A stretch of DNA of 64,000 nt from Mucilaginibacter sp. PAMC 26640. GTDB taxonomy: Bacteria > Bacteroidota > Bacteroidia > Sphingobacteriales > Sphingobacteriaceae. The position numbers were made by a program, and so were the translations under genes. The stretch covers positions 3,472,001 to 3,536,000 of the forward strand of contig CP014773.1 in NCBI GenBank assembly GCA_001596135.1. The letters are read 5' to 3'. Below, in pieces: positions 63,192 through 64,000 of the stretch (positions within the stretch are counted from its first letter, which is position 1; each line of letters opens with the position of its first letter). The notes under the pieces are model-generated. The model saw nothing but the letters and a program-made list of their open reading frames with translations, was not told the origin of the DNA and did not search any database.

Positions 63192-64000
63192 TTAACCTTG
63201 CAAATAAAGATAATCGTAATGTACCAGTGCACGCTGATTTTTTTTGCCTGTGAATTCACGGGCTTTTTCTGCGCCATATTCTGCTAAACCCAAACCGATG
63301 AGCTTATTGTTCTCGTCTACTATTTTTATAATTTCGCCTTTTTTGAATTCTTCGAGCACGTTTATAATTCCTATAGGTAACAGGCTCGAGGCTTTGCTGG
63401 AAAGCAGCACCGTTTTGGCACCCTCATTTACCTGCACTACACCGGTAGCAGCGGTTTCCGAATGGGCTATCCATTTCTTTTTACCTGACGCTTTTTTAGT
63501 TGGCACGAACCGGGTATGGGTTGCCCGGTTTTCAAGCACATCGGTAACAATATTGTCTTTTGTGCCATTGGCGATATGTACCGCAATACCTAACTGCGCT
63601 ACTTTATGGGCAATGTTTGATTTAGTGATCATACCGCCCCGGCCAAACTGCGACCTCCCGCTGCTTACAAACGAAGCAAAATCGATCCCGTCACCAGTTA
63701 CTTCTTCAATTACTTTTGACACTTCTAATTTAGGATCGCCGTCGTATATGCCATTAACGTTCGTCAATACGATCAGTGCCTGGGCGTTTAGCATGGATGC
63801 GATGAGTCCGGCCAGTTCGTCGTTATCGGTAAACATCAGCTCGGTTACGGATACCACATCGTTCTCATTCACCACAGGTATCACCTCGTGCTGTAAAAGA
63901 AGTTCAAGACAGTTACGCATGTTTAAATAATGCAGCCTGTCGCGGAAATCCTCTTTGGTAACCAGTACTTGGGAACAAAGGATCTTGAATTTCTCGAACA
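63192..64000 (-). CDS. proB: Glutamate 5-kinase (5' end outside window)
   Basis: Phosphorylates glutamate to start proline synthesis. The frame runs without a stop to the right edge: codons beyond the first in-window ATG (63920) read FEKFKILCSQVLVTKEDFRD, then RLHYLNMRNCLELLLQ, so the gene begins beyond 64000. It shows IPVVNENDVVSVTE, DNDELAGLIASMLNAQALIVLTNVNGIYDGDP and GRGGMITKSNIAHKVAQLGI, typical of the amino-acid kinase domain. A C-terminal extension with strands VEEFKKGEIIKIVDENNKLIGLGL resembles a PUA domain. Confidence 0.95.
   Translation of the reverse strand, partial: FEKFKILCSQVLVTKEDFRDRLHYLNMRNCLELLLQHEVIPVVNENDVVSVTELMFTDNDELAGLIASMLNAQALIVLTNVNGIYDGDPKLEVSKVIEEVTGDGIDFASFVSSGRSQFGRGGMITKSNIAHKVAQLGIAVHIANGTKDNIVTDVLENRATHTRFVPTKKASGKKKWIAHSETAATGVVQVNEGAKTVLLSSKASSLLPIGIINVLEEFKKGEIIKIVDENNKLIGLGLAEYGAEKAREFTGKKNQRALVHYDYLYLQG

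Noticed and set aside
1..64000. CRISPR arrays, tRNA or rRNA genes, prophage
   Set aside because: No regularly spaced identical repeats, no cloverleaf-like segments and no phage genes were seen in the intergenic regions.

Overview
The window looks like chromosomal DNA of a Bacteroidota bacterium, most likely family Sphingobacteriaceae (Mucilaginibacter/Pedobacter-like). Reasons: TAnnTTTG promoter boxes with no Shine-Dalgarno runs, tandem FtsX/MacB-type permeases, DUF3667 and DUF5990 proteins, a gene order etfB-etfA-bifunctional nuclease-nupG, a short ManC, and a RecQ with an extra C-terminal domain. This placement is from protein recognition and gene order, not from a search.

Layout. 1-3.6 kb: end of a secreted protein, a ComEC/Rec2 gene broken by a frameshift, a MerR-type regulator, a GC-rich intergenic block and a small P-loop kinase-like protein. 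3.7-6.4 kb: alaS. 6.5-8.1 kb: an IS4-family insertion sequence sitting in a patch of intergenic palindromic repeats. 8.3-18.1 kb: three tandem paralogous ABC permeases, then an ABC ATPase and a TolC-type outer-membrane protein, with no membrane-fusion protein. 18.3-28.6 kb: a small outer-membrane barrel, a DUF3667 protein, NupG, the bifunctional nuclease-etfA-etfB set, a TPR protein followed in the same frame by a TTG-initiated chromate transporter, and a four-gene two-component operon. 29.2-35.5 kb: dnaB, rlmB, manC, recQ. 35.5-41.2 kb: a giant alpha-2-macroglobulin.

41.4-54.6 kb is the most distinctive region: an eleven-gene minus-strand exopolysaccharide operon. In transcription order it encodes a response regulator, a sugar transferase fused to a receiver-like domain, a half-length TolC-like protein, a Wzc-like chain-length protein with a degenerate kinase domain, a previously easy-to-miss 47-residue membrane protein, a Wzy-type polymerase, a hexapeptide acyltransferase, a Wzx flippase, two glycosyltransferases and, last, a complete single-module NRPS-like protein (adenylation-thiolation-thioesterase) whose hand-read specificity code resembles glycine. 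No Wza-type export protein is present. I infer a polysaccharide pathway with an aminoacyl (glycine-like) modification or companion product; this is the best candidate for an undescribed system.

54.8-64 kb: gluconokinase-like FGGY kinase, a conserved hypothetical, topA with a lysine/alanine-rich tail, mnmA, a TIGR02117 protein, a DUF5990 protein, and the proline genes proA and proB (proB runs off the window). No rRNA, tRNA, CRISPR array, prophage or replication origin was seen.
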